DNA of 17,029 nt from Bacteroidales bacterium (GCA_029932445.1 JAOZQB010000040.1:1-17029); one strand, 5' to 3'; shown: positions 1 to 7,901, counted from the first letter of the stretch. Notes: a model not told the origin generated them from the letters alone. Translations and numbers: made by a program.

Positions 1-1061
1 GTGCTGCTGCCCGAATTGCTGAATAAAGTTTTGAAATAACCCAAGCTGACAGCCAGATATCCGACACCGAGTTTTTCAGCTTTTTCCATAAAATCGTATG
101 CTTTTTCTTTGGTTCCCAAATCAATGGCAATCATACCGCCGTAACCGAATTCCTTATTCATTATTGATGTCAGTAAATTGTATTGCGGGTGAACGTTTAA
201 TCCGGGATAAATAACTTTTGTATTGTTTTCGGTAAATTTTTCAGCTAAAAACAGTGCATTTTTGCTGTGTTGTTTCATTCGAATATGAAGGGTGTATAAA
301 TTTTTCAGAATACTTGATGAACGCATCGGATCAAGAACGGGACCGAGTAACATGGCCGTTCCGGTATTTAAATCAATCAAAGAATTGATATATTCTTCAC
401 TTCCGCAAATGGCACCGGCAACACAATCATTTTTTCCGTTAATAAATTTGGTCATGCTGTAAACCACAATATCGGCTCCGAGTTTAAAAGGCGAAATCAT
501 CATTGGTGAAAATGTATTGTCAACAATTAATTTTGCTCCGTGTTTTTTTGCAATTTTTGACATTGCCGGAATATCGGAAATTTGCAGTAAAGGATTTGAA
601 ACGGTTTCCGTATAAATGACTTTTGTATTCGGACGAATTGCTTTTTTCAGAGCATCTAAATCGGTAGGAATAATAAAACTTACGTCAATATTAAATTTTT
701 GAAGATAATATTTTAAGAAAGCAAAAGTACCGCCGTATGTTGTAACCGAAGAAACAATATGGTCGCCAGAATTACATAATTGAAGTATGGCAGATGTAAT
801 TGCAGCCATTCCGGATGCCGTTACCCATGCAGCTTCTGTTCCTTCCATTGCAGCCAAAGCTTCCGAAAGATATTTATTACTGGGATTCCAGTGTCTGGAA
901 TATAAGAAACATCCTTCCGCTTCCCCGTGAAAGGTATCAACCATTGCTTCTGCACCGAGGAAAGTATAAGTTGCAGAATCGGTTATCGACGGATTAACAC
1001 CGCCGAATTCACCGAATTGTTCCAATTTGCTTAATTCTGTTGCCGGATCAAATTTTTTCAT
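1..1061 (-). CDS. Cys/Met-metabolism PLP-dependent lyase, 3' end cut by window edge
   Basis: This frame has 353 codons from ATG at 1061 and is open to base 1, so the C-terminus (about 60-80 residues by family length) is missing. It belongs to the trans-sulfuration fold-type I PLP family (methionine gamma-lyase, cystathionine gamma-synthase/lyase, O-acetylhomoserine sulfhydrylase). Visible landmarks are YSRHWNPS (about 55-62), the PLP-stacking tyrosine in TTYGGTF, the PLP-nitrogen aspartate D181 in VDNTFSP, and the Schiff-base lysine K205 in SMTKFINGKND. The cysteine usual after YG in true methionine gamma-lyases is glycine here, so the exact substrate is open; O-acetylhomoserine or cystathionine chemistry is equally possible. 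The ATG overlaps the TGA of the upstream tyrosine-kinase gene as ATGA (1058-1061), which implies translational coupling and membership of the wza-wzc operon. The family call is secure, the reaction is not. Confidence 0.88.
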   Translation of the reverse strand, partial: MKKFDPATELSKLEQFGEFGGVNPSITDSATYTFLGAEAMVDTFHGEAEGCFLYSRHWNPSNKYLSEALAAMEGTEAAWVTASGMAAITSAILQLCNSGDHIVSSVTTYGGTFAFLKYYLQKFNIDVSFIIPTDLDALKKAIRPNTKVIYTETVSNPLLQISDIPAMSKIAKKHGAKLIVDNTFSPMMISPFKLGADIVVYSMTKFINGKNDCVAGAICGSEEYINSLIDLNTGTAMLLGPVLDPMRSSSILKNLYTLHIRMKQHSKNALFLAEKFTENNTKVIYPGLNVHPQYNLLTSIMNKEFGYGGMIAIDLGTKEKAYDFMEKAEKLGVGYLAVSLGYFKTLFSNSGSS

Positions 1062-3454
1062 GATTTTTTTATTTTTAATGATTTTAGAAATTTATCTATA
1101 AAAGATTCTTTTTGGTCATCAAATTCTCCGTAATAACCTTGACCGTAACCGTAACCGTAACCGTATCCGTAACCGTGACTGTATCCGTAACCTTTTTTTA
1201 TCTCAACATCGTTTAAAATAATTCCGATATTTTTTAAGTTCCCTTCTTTTTTAGCATCTTCTAATAATTTAATTACATTTTTAGAAGAAAAAGATTGACG
1301 AACTACATATAAAAATGCATCAGCAATTTCATTTAATAATAAAGCATCTGTTACAACGGCAATAGGAGGTGTATCTACAATGATATAATCAAATTTTTTC
1401 ATTGCTTTTGTAAAAAACTCTTTCATCTTTTCTGATTCTATTAATTCTGCCGGATTCGGAGGAATGGGTCCTGAAAGAGCCAAAGAAAGATGTTCGATTG
1501 AGCTTTTTTGAATAACATCATCAAAATTACACCGATTGACCAGAAAAGAACTTATTCCGTTTTGGTTATTATATGTAAATTCATTTTGCAGTTTCGATTT
1601 TCTTAAATCCAATCCGACCAAAAGGGTCTTTTTTTCCGATAAAGCAATTACGGAAGCGAGATTAACCGAAATAAATGATTTTCCTTCTCCGCTGACCGAA
1701 GAACTTACCACAATAATTTTCTTTTCTTTCCCTTTCAGAACAAATTGCATGTTGGTTCGAAGTGCCCGAAACGCCTCTGTAATAGGAGCTTTCGGGTGTT
1801 TTGCCGCTGCCAAATTTGTTTTTGTTTTATTCTTTCCTACCGTGCCGTATATCGGAATATTGGTTCTGCTTTCAATATCTGACTTATCTTCAATTTTATT
1901 ATTAAAAAATTCCAAAACAATTATTAACAGAATCGGAATCAGCAAACCGAAAAGAATACCTTTTTTGGTGTTTCCGCCTGTATCGGGAGATTTTTTTTCA
2001 GCTGTTTCCGGTCTTGCCGGGTCCAACATTTTAGTGTCGGCTTTATTTGATGCTTGTGTAATAGCAGCTTCAGTACGACGTCTTAAAAGTAAAGTGTATA
2101 TTTCGTCATTAATATTAAACTTCCTTTGGATATTAATAATTTGACGTTCGGAAACCGGTAATCGATTAATATCAGAATTAACTTTTGCAATATTTCGATT
2201 TACGGTTTGAATTTCATTTTCTGTTACATCAATATTTTTTTGTGAATGTATGCGAATTTGATTTTGAATATTTTGAATTTGCAAGTCTAATTTTTCGGAA
2301 ATGGGAATGTCACTTCTGACACTGAAATCTAATTCGTCTCGTTGCGTTACGGCTTCAGTCAGTTTTTCAAGATAACTTAACAATACCGGGTCATTAATAT
2401 CCATAACCGTCGGAGCGGTTAAAGAATTTGCGACTTTATTGTTGTTTAATTGAGCTTTAATGTATTTGTAATAGCTTAATTTCTTCTTTTGTGTTTCTTC
2501 ATATTTTTGTAATTCCGTTAATTTTGTCAAAAGCAGCATGCCTTCATTACTTATATCAACGGAACGGTTTTTTTGTTTAAAAATCTGCATGTTATTTTCC
2601 GTTACCTTTAAAGAGTCAGAAACACTTTCTAATTGTTCATCAATAAATTTAATAATGCTTTTTGCTTTTTGATTTTTTTCATTTAAACCGTTTCGGATGT
2701 ATATTTCTATAACTTTATTCAGATAATCGGCATCTTTTTGCGGAACCGTTCCGACCATCCAAAGCCAAAGAATTGAACTTCTTTCCGGGCTGACTTCAAT
2801 TTCTAATCGATACAGATAATCTTGAACGATGCTGTTTACCGTATTTTTAATAAAAAAGTATTTGTTCTCAAGGATTGAAGGAGTGTATGATAGTGAATCT
2901 CTGAAAGTTATATTAAAACTGAAATCTTTATATTTAAATTGTTGTCCGATACCGATTATTTTTTCTACGCCAAACGGCTCGATAATGATTTTTACCTTGT
3001 CTTTTGATTGAAAAATAACGTAAACCGGAATGTTGTTATATTGATGATACGTTGTATCCAGATTAACGACAAAGGGAGATTTATTATAAATTTCATAATT
3101 CTTTTTAAAACGCTCATCTTGAAAGTAGGATGTTTTAAAATTTAACTCTTCAACAGCTTCTTTACTTAAGGAATACGACTTCAATATTCCCATTTGGGTA
3201 TCGATATTTTTACGTTTTGCAAAAAGCGTTAATCCGCCTGCAACTTCTTCTTCGTTACTTTCATTTTTTAACATAACCGTTGCATGCAACCCGTATGTCG
3301 GAATAGCATGTTTATTAATCCAACGGGCGGCAAAAAATGAAATAATAATTGATAATACAAATAAATACCAATATGAAACAGCTTTAAAAAAGAATTTCTT
3401 TATTTCAAAACCTTTGTTTCCTGTATCTTCCGGATTATTATAGTCTTCCGTCAT
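1058..3454 (-). CDS. wzc: Wzc-like polysaccharide co-polymerase / tyrosine autokinase (BY-kinase)
   Basis: This 798-residue inner-membrane protein should control chain length and export of a surface polysaccharide together with the Wza-like protein encoded just upstream. An N-terminal Wzz region has a membrane segment near 28-48. Long coiled-coil periplasmic stretches follow (about 260-340, 360-450), then a GNVR-like region (432-468, LPVSERQ ... LLLRRRTEAAI), and a second membrane segment at about 499-516. The cytoplasmic kinase domain shows the EX2RX2R motif (E560, R563, R566), Walker A (584-593, GEGKS), Walker A' (611-620, VGLDLRKS, with glycine where many families have the first Asp but D616 kept) and Walker B (IIVDTPP, D694). 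The C-terminus has the expected tyrosine cluster, here as Gly-Tyr dipeptides at 755-776. The wza stop lies 32 bp upstream, so the two are co-transcribed. No glycosyltransferases are in the window. Confidence 0.95.
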   Translation of the reverse strand: MTEDYNNPEDTGNKGFEIKKFFFKAVSYWYLFVLSIIISFFAARWINKHAIPTYGLHATVMLKNESNEEEVAGGLTLFAKRKNIDTQMGILKSYSLSKEAVEELNFKTSYFQDERFKKNYEIYNKSPFVVNLDTTYHQYNNIPVYVIFQSKDKVKIIIEPFGVEKIIGIGQQFKYKDFSFNITFRDSLSYTPSILENKYFFIKNTVNSIVQDYLYRLEIEVSPERSSILWLWMVGTVPQKDADYLNKVIEIYIRNGLNEKNQKAKSIIKFIDEQLESVSDSLKVTENNMQIFKQKNRSVDISNEGMLLLTKLTELQKYEETQKKKLSYYKYIKAQLNNNKVANSLTAPTVMDINDPVLLSYLEKLTEAVTQRDELDFSVRSDIPISEKLDLQIQNIQNQIRIHSQKNIDVTENEIQTVNRNIAKVNSDINRLPVSERQIINIQRKFNINDEIYTLLLRRRTEAAITQASNKADTKMLDPARPETAEKKSPDTGGNTKKGILFGLLIPILLIIVLEFFNNKIEDKSDIESRTNIPIYGTVGKNKTKTNLAAAKHPKAPITEAFRALRTNMQFVLKGKEKKIIVVSSSVSGEGKSFISVNLASVIALSEKKTLLVGLDLRKSKLQNEFTYNNQNGISSFLVNRCNFDDVIQKSSIEHLSLALSGPIPPNPAELIESEKMKEFFTKAMKKFDYIIVDTPPIAVVTDALLLNEIADAFLYVVRQSFSSKNVIKLLEDAKKEGNLKNIGIILNDVEIKKGYGYSHGYGYGYGYGYGQGYYGEFDDQKESFIDKFLKSLKIKKS
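1127..1192 (-). repeat. GGTTAC hexanucleotide repeat coding the Gly-Tyr tail of Wzc
   Basis: An imperfect tandem hexamer (GGTTAC, with GGATAC variants, on the minus strand) encodes about eight Gly-Tyr units, residues 755-776 of the kinase. The tyrosines are the presumed autophosphorylation cluster. The repeat keeps frame because each unit is six bases, so slippage would add or remove whole Gly-Tyr units. Confidence 0.85.
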
Positions 3455-3486
3455 CTGATCTTTGTTTTATATTCTTAAATTTATAA

Positions 3487-4278
3487 TTACGGGCTTTTAG
3501 AAAAGATGTTTAATATAAGGACTGTTGTACTTATTGCAGAAGAAAATGCAGAAATGAAAAAGATATAATCTTTGAGATTTATTTTAGCAATTTTTGCATT
3601 AATCGGTTCAACAATGATGATATCATCAGGGTATAAATAAAATTTTTCCGACCTTAACAGTTCTCGATCAGTTAAGTCAAGCTTATACACGATTCTACTG
3701 TCTTTCTTTTGGCGAACAACCGTAATATTTTTCATGTCGGCATAATCCGTTACACCTCCGGCTCTGGATACAGCTTCTAAAACATCGATATTATCCTGAT
3801 AAATATAAATAGGACCTTTGTTATTTACTTCACCGAGAAAAGAGATTTTAAAATTGACAAATTTCACGTTAACAATGGCATCTTTCAAGTATTCATGTGC
3901 TTTTTCGGTAACATCATTTCGAAATTCCGAAACGGTTTTTTCAGCGGCTTTCATCGTTCCGAGAATCGGAATTTGAACATATCCGGTATCATTAACCGTA
4001 AAGCCGGACAAATAGAAATTTCCGCTGTTTAAATTTTGATTTGTATTATTCGTTTGTTCGTCAATTTGAAAAAGCGCGTTTATATCCGGCTCAGTCGTAA
4101 TAATTTTAATATGCAAAACATCATCGGATTTTAATTTATACTTTTCCGATTTTACAGTATATGAATAAACGCTGTCAATTTGTTGATTTTCTTTATAAAT
4201 ATATCGAATACGTCGGTTACATGATGAAGTAAAGAGACCGATGATGATGATAACGGATAAAAATGATAAGCGATTCAT
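3487..4278 (-). CDS. Wza-like polysaccharide export outer-membrane lipoprotein
   Basis: This 263-residue protein should form the outer-membrane channel for exported polysaccharide and is the partner of the tyrosine kinase directly downstream. It has a lipoprotein signal: a hydrophobic core at 4-16 followed by TSSC with lipidated Cys20 (a relaxed lipobox, Thr at -3, as tolerated in this phylum). A Poly_export domain covers about 44-140 (YKLKSDDVLHIKI ... GYVQIPILG). An SLBB-type domain covers about 145-190 (FLGEVNNKGPIYIY ... AGGVTDYADMKNITVVRQ). A C-terminal hydrophobic segment (about 238-258, YIFFISAFSSAISTTVLILNIF) sits where Wza has its membrane-crossing helix. It is the first gene of the minus-strand operon. 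A TAnnTTTG element lies 31 bp before its ATG. Confidence 0.92.
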   Translation of the reverse strand: MNRLSFLSVIIIIGLFTSSCNRRIRYIYKENQQIDSVYSYTVKSEKYKLKSDDVLHIKIITTEPDINALFQIDEQTNNTNQNLNSGNFYLSGFTVNDTGYVQIPILGTMKAAEKTVSEFRNDVTEKAHEYLKDAIVNVKFVNFKISFLGEVNNKGPIYIYQDNIDVLEAVSRAGGVTDYADMKNITVVRQKKDSRIVYKLDLTDRELLRSEKFYLYPDDIIIVEPINAKIAKINLKDYIFFISAFSSAISTTVLILNIFSKSP

Positions 4279-4308
4279 TTGTTTTTTTCCTAATAAAAGA
4301 TTATCTTA

Positions 4309-4316
4309 CAAAAATA
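4309..4316 (-). promoter_or_regulatory. Putative -7 element (TATTTTTG) for the wza-wzc operon
   Basis: On the minus strand TATTTTTG matches TAnnTTTG and ends 30 bp before the wza-like ATG at 4278. No convincing TTG -33 element is visible at the expected spacing, so this rests on the -7 match alone. Confidence 0.4.
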
Positions 4317-4395
4317 TAAATTATATTTATATTAGCATGATAAATATTAAAATCGGCATTTTTCTTGATATGATATTTATAAGAAGAAGAAGAAA

Positions 4396-4986
4396 ATGAA
4401 GGATAAAAAGCATGACATATTTAAAATAAATCATAATAATACAAAACCGAAACAAGGATTAGTTCTTGTATCTGAGCCGTTTGCACCTGACAGTATTTTC
4501 AGCCGTTCAATTATTTTATTGGCTGAGCATAATGAAGAAGGAACCGTAGGATTTATTTTAAATAAACCGCTTAATCGGAAGATTTCAGACTTTTCTTCCG
4601 AATTCGGAAATTTTGACATAAAGATATCTTTAGGCGGTCCCGTCGGAAGTGAACATATTTATTATATTCATACTTACGGAAAAAAAATTCCGGGCAGCAT
4701 ACACATTAAAGATGATTTATTTTGGGGCGGCGAATTCAATGTTATTCAAACCATGTCGGAAGCCGGCATGTTGGATGAAACCAGAATTCGGTTTTTTATG
4801 GGTTATTCCGGATGGAGTCCCGAGCAATTGTTAAATGAAATAAAAAAAGATTCCTGGCTGGTTTCGGATATTGATGTTGAGACAATTATGCAAAATGATA
4901 ACAAAATATGGGACAAAACAGTTTCAGAGCTGGATAAACCGTATAACGTATGGCAATATTTTCCCGAAAATCCGAATTTAAATTAA
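4396..4986 (+). CDS. yqgE: YqgE/AlgH family protein (UPF0301, DUF179)
   Basis: This 196-residue cytosolic protein belongs to a widely conserved family of unsettled biochemical role; in pseudomonads the homologue AlgH has been linked to alginate regulation. The family signature is complete: GLVLVSEPFAPDSIFSRSIILLAEHNEEGTVGFILNKP at 21-58 (with the invariant FxRS and LNKP), GGPV at 80-83, and FMGYSGWSPEQLLNEI at 134-149. Length is normal. The start is preceded directly by a purine run (four GAA-like repeats, 4381-4392), the most ribosome-binding-like leader in the window. No TAnnTTTG element is seen in the 117-bp divergent spacer on this strand. The stop codon overlaps that of the converging class IV aminotransferase gene (4983-4986), leaving no room for a terminator. 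Confidence 0.93.
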   Translation: MKDKKHDIFKINHNNTKPKQGLVLVSEPFAPDSIFSRSIILLAEHNEEGTVGFILNKPLNRKISDFSSEFGNFDIKISLGGPVGSEHIYYIHTYGKKIPGSIHIKDDLFWGGEFNVIQTMSEAGMLDETRIRFFMGYSGWSPEQLLNEIKKDSWLVSDIDVETIMQNDNKIWDKTVSELDKPYNVWQYFPENPNLN

Positions 4987-5837
4987 TCGGCAACGGCATT
5001 TAAACGATGAATAAAAAATTCTGAAAGACGCTTGTAATAGCGTTTATCTTTATATGCAACAACCCATTGAATACCGGAAATTGAATTGGTCAGAAAAAGT
5101 TCTTCCGCCCGGAACAAATCCGGTTCTGAAATTGACTGTTCAATACAAGGAATTTCATGTAATTTAGCCAAACGAATAATTTCATTTCGCATAATTCCGT
5201 CGACACATCCGTCACTGACAGGCGGGGTAATCAGGATTTTGTTTTTTACAAGAAACAGATTTGATGAAACAGCTTCGATAATTTGATTTTTTTCATTCAG
5301 AATAAGACAGTCATCGGCAGCAATTTCATTTTTATAAACACCGGCTAATATGTAAAGAAGTGAATTTCCTGTTTTATAGGGAGAAAATAAATTAATCGTT
5401 TTTTTCAGCTCATGATAAACAGACACTTGCAGTCCTTCGGTATTTAAAATAAATTTTTCACTGTCAAGTTGTGATGCCGAAATCAGATAATCAATTTCAT
5501 TTGTTTCCGGAGTATAAAATCCGCCGGATTTTCGAAAAACGGTTATTCTGATTCGTGCAGATTTAAAAATTTTATTACGATTCAAAAGACTTAAAATTTC
5601 ATCTTTCAACTTATCTTTAAATATCGTAAATTTATCGGGAATATGATATTTTAAAATGGTCATTCCCGAAATTAATCTGAGTAAATGTTCTTCAAAATAC
5701 AGGATGTTACGATTGTTAACACGGATGGTTTCAAAAAGGGAATCTCCGTACAAAAAGGCACGATTTTGAAAACAATTATTGCTTTCATCTTCTGTTATAA
5801 AAGTACCGTTAATAATAATTTGACGTTTTATGTTCAT
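4983..5837 (-). CDS. Class IV PLP aminotransferase / aminodeoxychorismate lyase-like protein
   Basis: This 284-residue fold-type IV PLP enzyme belongs to the family of branched-chain aminotransferase (IlvE), D-amino acid aminotransferase and 4-amino-4-deoxychorismate lyase (PabC). Visible landmarks are NRAFLYGDSLFETIRV (about 25-40), the Schiff-base lysine K155 in SPYKTGNSLLY, the conserved glutamate in IIEAVSSNLFLV (E188), and the phosphate-binding TPPVSDGCVDGIMRNEI (about 204-220). I cannot decide between IlvE-like and PabC-like specificity; the short length and lack of IlvE landmarks lean towards PabC-like. A longer frame reaches a TTG at 5867, but ATG at 5837 is preferred because the likely promoter -7 box (5865-5872) lies between them. 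The gene converges on yqgE with overlapping stop codons. Confidence 0.88.
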   Translation of the reverse strand: MNIKRQIIINGTFITEDESNNCFQNRAFLYGDSLFETIRVNNRNILYFEEHLLRLISGMTILKYHIPDKFTIFKDKLKDEILSLLNRNKIFKSARIRITVFRKSGGFYTPETNEIDYLISASQLDSEKFILNTEGLQVSVYHELKKTINLFSPYKTGNSLLYILAGVYKNEIAADDCLILNEKNQIIEAVSSNLFLVKNKILITPPVSDGCVDGIMRNEIIRLAKLHEIPCIEQSISEPDLFRAEELFLTNSISGIQWVVAYKDKRYYKRLSEFFIHRLNAVAD

Positions 5838-5864
5838 CGGATATTTTTTTGATACAATTATAAA

Positions 5865-5872
5865 CAAAAATA
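5865..5872 (-). promoter_or_regulatory. Putative -7 element (TATTTTTG) for the class IV aminotransferase gene
   Basis: TATTTTTG on the minus strand matches TAnnTTTG and ends 27 bp before the chosen ATG at 5837. It is the left half of a perfect inverted repeat with the yaaA -7 box. No clear -33 TTG is seen. Confidence 0.5.
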
Positions 5873-5876
5873 AATG

Positions 5877-5884
5877 TATTTTTG
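5877..5884 (+). promoter_or_regulatory. Putative -7 element (TATTTTTG) for yaaA
   Basis: TATTTTTG matches TAnnTTTG and ends 20 bp before the yaaA ATG at 5905. A TTTG lies upstream at 5848-5851, but the 25-bp spacing is longer than usual. Confidence 0.55.
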
Positions 5885-5904
5885 CTTTCAGAAAATTAAA
5901 AACT

Positions 5905-6666
5905 ATGTTATTGATTATATCTCCCGCAAAAAAATTGCAAATACCGGAAACAGAAAGGACAGATTTAACATCAATAAGTTATCCTGAAGAAAGTAAATAT
6001 TTAATTTCCGAATTAAGAAAATTTAAAATTGAAGCTCTTTCATCTTTAATGAATATCAGTCCGAAATTGGCAGAATTGAATTTTGAACGCTATTTAAAAT
6101 GGGAATATCCGTTTAAAAGTGACGAAGCCGGAGCGGCATTGTTTATGTTTAACGGCGATGTGTATCGAGGAATGCAGACAACGGATTTTACGGAAGAAGA
6201 TATTCAGTTTACACAGAATCGCTTACGAATTCTATCAGGATTATACGGAATTATTAAACCGCTTGATAAAATTATGCCCTATCGATTGGAAATGGGAACG
6301 AAATTAGAAACAAAAAAAGGTAAAAATTTGTATCAATTTTGGGGAGATAAAATTACTGAACACATGAATGCCGATTTTCAAAAATTAAATGATAATGTAT
6401 TAATTAACTTGGCATCAAATGAATATTATAAAGTTGTGAAACCTGAAAAAATTAAAGGTAAAATAATTACGCCTGTTTTTAAAGAACAAAAAGGAGATAA
6501 TTATAAGGTTGTTGCTATTCATGCAAAACGAGCCAGAGGATTGATGTGTCGTTTTATTATAAAAAATAAGCTCACACAAACGGATGATTTAAAGGGCTTT
6601 GACAGTGAAAATTATTCTTTTAATCACGAATTATCCGGTGAATCAGAATTTGTTTTCACACGTTAA
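5905..6666 (+). CDS. yaaA: YaaA family peroxide-stress protein
   Basis: This 253-residue cytosolic protein is a YaaA/DUF328 member. The E. coli homologue limits free intracellular iron and DNA damage during peroxide stress, and the fold binds DNA. The family signatures are strong: MLLIISPAKKL at 1-11, FNGDVYRGM at 82-90, LSGLYGIIKPLDKIMPYRLEMG at 110-131, NLASNEYYKVV at 168-178, and the basic HAKRARGLMCRFI near 206-218. The frame is open upstream to 5830, but ATG at 5905 gives exactly the family N-terminus and lies 20 bp after a TATTTTTG promoter element, so the upstream extension is rejected. It is transcribed divergently from the class IV aminotransferase gene. Length is normal and nothing is missing. 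Confidence 0.96.
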   Translation: MLLIISPAKKLQIPETERTDLTSISYPEESKYLISELRKFKIEALSSLMNISPKLAELNFERYLKWEYPFKSDEAGAALFMFNGDVYRGMQTTDFTEEDIQFTQNRLRILSGLYGIIKPLDKIMPYRLEMGTKLETKKGKNLYQFWGDKITEHMNADFQKLNDNVLINLASNEYYKVVKPEKIKGKIITPVFKEQKGDNYKVVAIHAKRARGLMCRFIIKNKLTQTDDLKGFDSENYSFNHELSGESEFVFTR

Positions 6667-6670
6667 AGTG

Positions 6671-6699
6671 TTGAGAGTCTAAGTTTTTTTATATCTTTG
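6671..6699 (+). promoter_or_regulatory. Promoter (TTG-N18-TATCTTTG) for adenosine deaminase
   Basis: TTG at 6671-6673 and TATCTTTG at 6692-6699 are 18 bp apart and match the Bacteroidota -33/-7 pattern. It starts 4 bp after the yaaA stop, so the deaminase has its own promoter. Transcription should begin near 6705, giving a leader of about 90 nt to the ATG at 6794. Confidence 0.75.
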
Positions 6700-6722
6700 C
6701 ATCTTAATAAATCAAATCTCGG

Positions 6723-6760
6723 ATTTCTCATAGGTCGAAAAAACACAACTTATGAGAAAT
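6723..6760 (+). promoter_or_regulatory. 13-bp hairpin in the adenosine deaminase leader
   Basis: ATTTCTCATAGGT (6723-6735) pairs with ACTTATGAGAAAT (6748-6760), 13 pairs with one G-U, around a 12-base loop. T-rich sequence follows (6761-6764). It lies downstream of the deaminase promoter and upstream of the preferred start at 6794, and its right arm contains the in-frame upstream ATG at 6752. It could be an attenuator, an operator palindrome, or a leaky terminator for yaaA read-through. The pairing is visible, the role is inferred. Confidence 0.5.
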
Positions 6761-6793
6761 TTTTATAAAATATTCATAATAAATTTTCATAAG

Positions 6794-7852
6794 ATGAAAA
6801 AATTAACAAAAGAATTTATACACAGTTTGCCGAAAGCTGAACTGCATTGTCATCTTGACGGTTCCATGAGGGTAGAAACGATTATTGATTTAGCCAAAAA
6901 ACAAGGCGTGAAATTGCCGGAAACCGAGCCGAAAAAATTAAAGCATTTATTAGTTGCCGGTCCTTGGTGTGAAAGTTTAGTCGATTATCTTCGTGCTTTC
7001 GATATTACAACATCCGTTATGCAAACACCGGAGTCTTTAACCAGAGCAACATATGAATTGGCTGAAGATAATGCAAACGAAAATGTTCGTTATTTGGAAA
7101 TACGGTTTTCTCCCTTATTGCATACAAAAAACGGAATGAATTTAACTGATGTGGTGGATGCTGTTTTAAAAGGAAAAGAAAAGGCAGAAAAAGATTTTAA
7201 TATCATAATCGGGATTATCGTGTGCGGTTTACGTCATTTTTCTCCGCAAAAAACATTAACATTAGCTGAATTATCCGTTGCCTATAAAAATGCCGGAGTT
7301 GTAGGTTTTGACCTTGCAGGAGCCGAAGAAAATTTTCCTGCAAAAAAACACAAAGAAGCATTTTATTTAATTGTTAACAATAATATTAATACAACGGTTC
7401 ATGCCGGAGAAGCATACGGACCGGAATCCATTCATCAAGCGATTCATTATATCAGTGCAAACAGAATCGGACACGGAACCACATTAAGAGAAGACGGTGA
7501 TTTATTGAATTACATCAATGATCACAGAATTCCGTTGGAAATGTGTATTACGTCAAATGTACAAACTAAAGCCGTAAAAGATTTGCAAAGTCATCCGGTA
7601 AAATTTTATTTTAACTACGGAATCAGAGTTACTTTAAATACGGATAATCGATTGATTTCCGGAACCACTTTAACTGATGAATATTGGATTGCCGTTAAAG
7701 AATTCGGATTCAATGCTAAAGAGCTTAAGTATTTGATTCTTAATGGGTTTAAGTCTGCGTTTTTGCCTCACAAAAAGAAAGTTACCTTAATAAAAACCAT
7801 TATGAAAGAACTTGAAGATAAAGGATTAAAGATTGTAACGGATTATATGTAG
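6794..7852 (+). CDS. add: Adenosine deaminase
   Basis: This 352-residue zinc hydrolase converts adenosine (or deoxyadenosine) to inosine in purine salvage. The metal and catalytic residues are all visible: HCH in AELHCHLDGS (H18, H20), H203 with E206 in TTVHAGEA, H227 in RIGHGTTL, and D284 in TLNTDNRLIS. FDLAGAE (172-178) and CITSNVQT (251-258) are also family landmarks. The TDN in place of the mammalian TDD is common in bacterial members. The frame extends 14 codons upstream to an ATG at 6752, but that ATG lies inside a stable leader hairpin and adds a non-family peptide, so ATG at 6794, just before the conserved LPKAELHCH region, is preferred. Related amidohydrolases (adenine deaminase, 6-aminodeoxyfutalosine deaminase) share the fold, so substrate remains an inference. 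Confidence 0.92.
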   Translation: MKKLTKEFIHSLPKAELHCHLDGSMRVETIIDLAKKQGVKLPETEPKKLKHLLVAGPWCESLVDYLRAFDITTSVMQTPESLTRATYELAEDNANENVRYLEIRFSPLLHTKNGMNLTDVVDAVLKGKEKAEKDFNIIIGIIVCGLRHFSPQKTLTLAELSVAYKNAGVVGFDLAGAEENFPAKKHKEAFYLIVNNNINTTVHAGEAYGPESIHQAIHYISANRIGHGTTLREDGDLLNYINDHRIPLEMCITSNVQTKAVKDLQSHPVKFYFNYGIRVTLNTDNRLISGTTLTDEYWIAVKEFGFNAKELKYLILNGFKSAFLPHKKKVTLIKTIMKELEDKGLKIVTDYM

Positions 7853-7860
7853 AATCAATC

Positions 7861-7893
7861 AGACCTGCCGAGTTTTTAAAACTTGGCAGGTCT
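7861..7893. terminator. Palindromic hairpin between converging add and rnr genes
   Basis: The 15-base arm 7861-7875 pairs with 7879-7893 (one G-U) around a 3-base loop; the core is AGACCTGCC / GGCAGGTCT. Placed between two converging stop codons (7852 and 7902) it most likely serves as a shared terminator, although neither strand has a long T tract. Its GC content stands out from the surroundings, and similar palindromes recur between genes in this phylum, so it may also be a dispersed repeat. Confidence 0.7.
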
Positions 7894-7901
7894 TTGGTAA
7901 T

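Noticed and set aside
1127..1192. Possible CRISPR or minisatellite array
   Set aside because: The short hexamer repeats stay in frame and encode the Gly-Tyr tail expected for this kinase family; there are no spacers.
1536..2144. Plus-strand open frame of 202 codons antisense to the tyrosine kinase gene
   Set aside because: It lies wholly opposite a well-supported gene, has no family resemblance and is rich in residues expected from reversed AT-rich coding sequence.
4279..4395. Promoter for yqgE in the divergent spacer
   Set aside because: No TAnnTTTG match is present on the plus strand; only a purine-rich leader before the ATG can be seen.
5830..5904. 25-residue N-terminal extension of YaaA
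   Set aside because: It would start upstream of the likely promoter box at 5877-5884 and is not part of the family, which begins MLLIISPAKKL.
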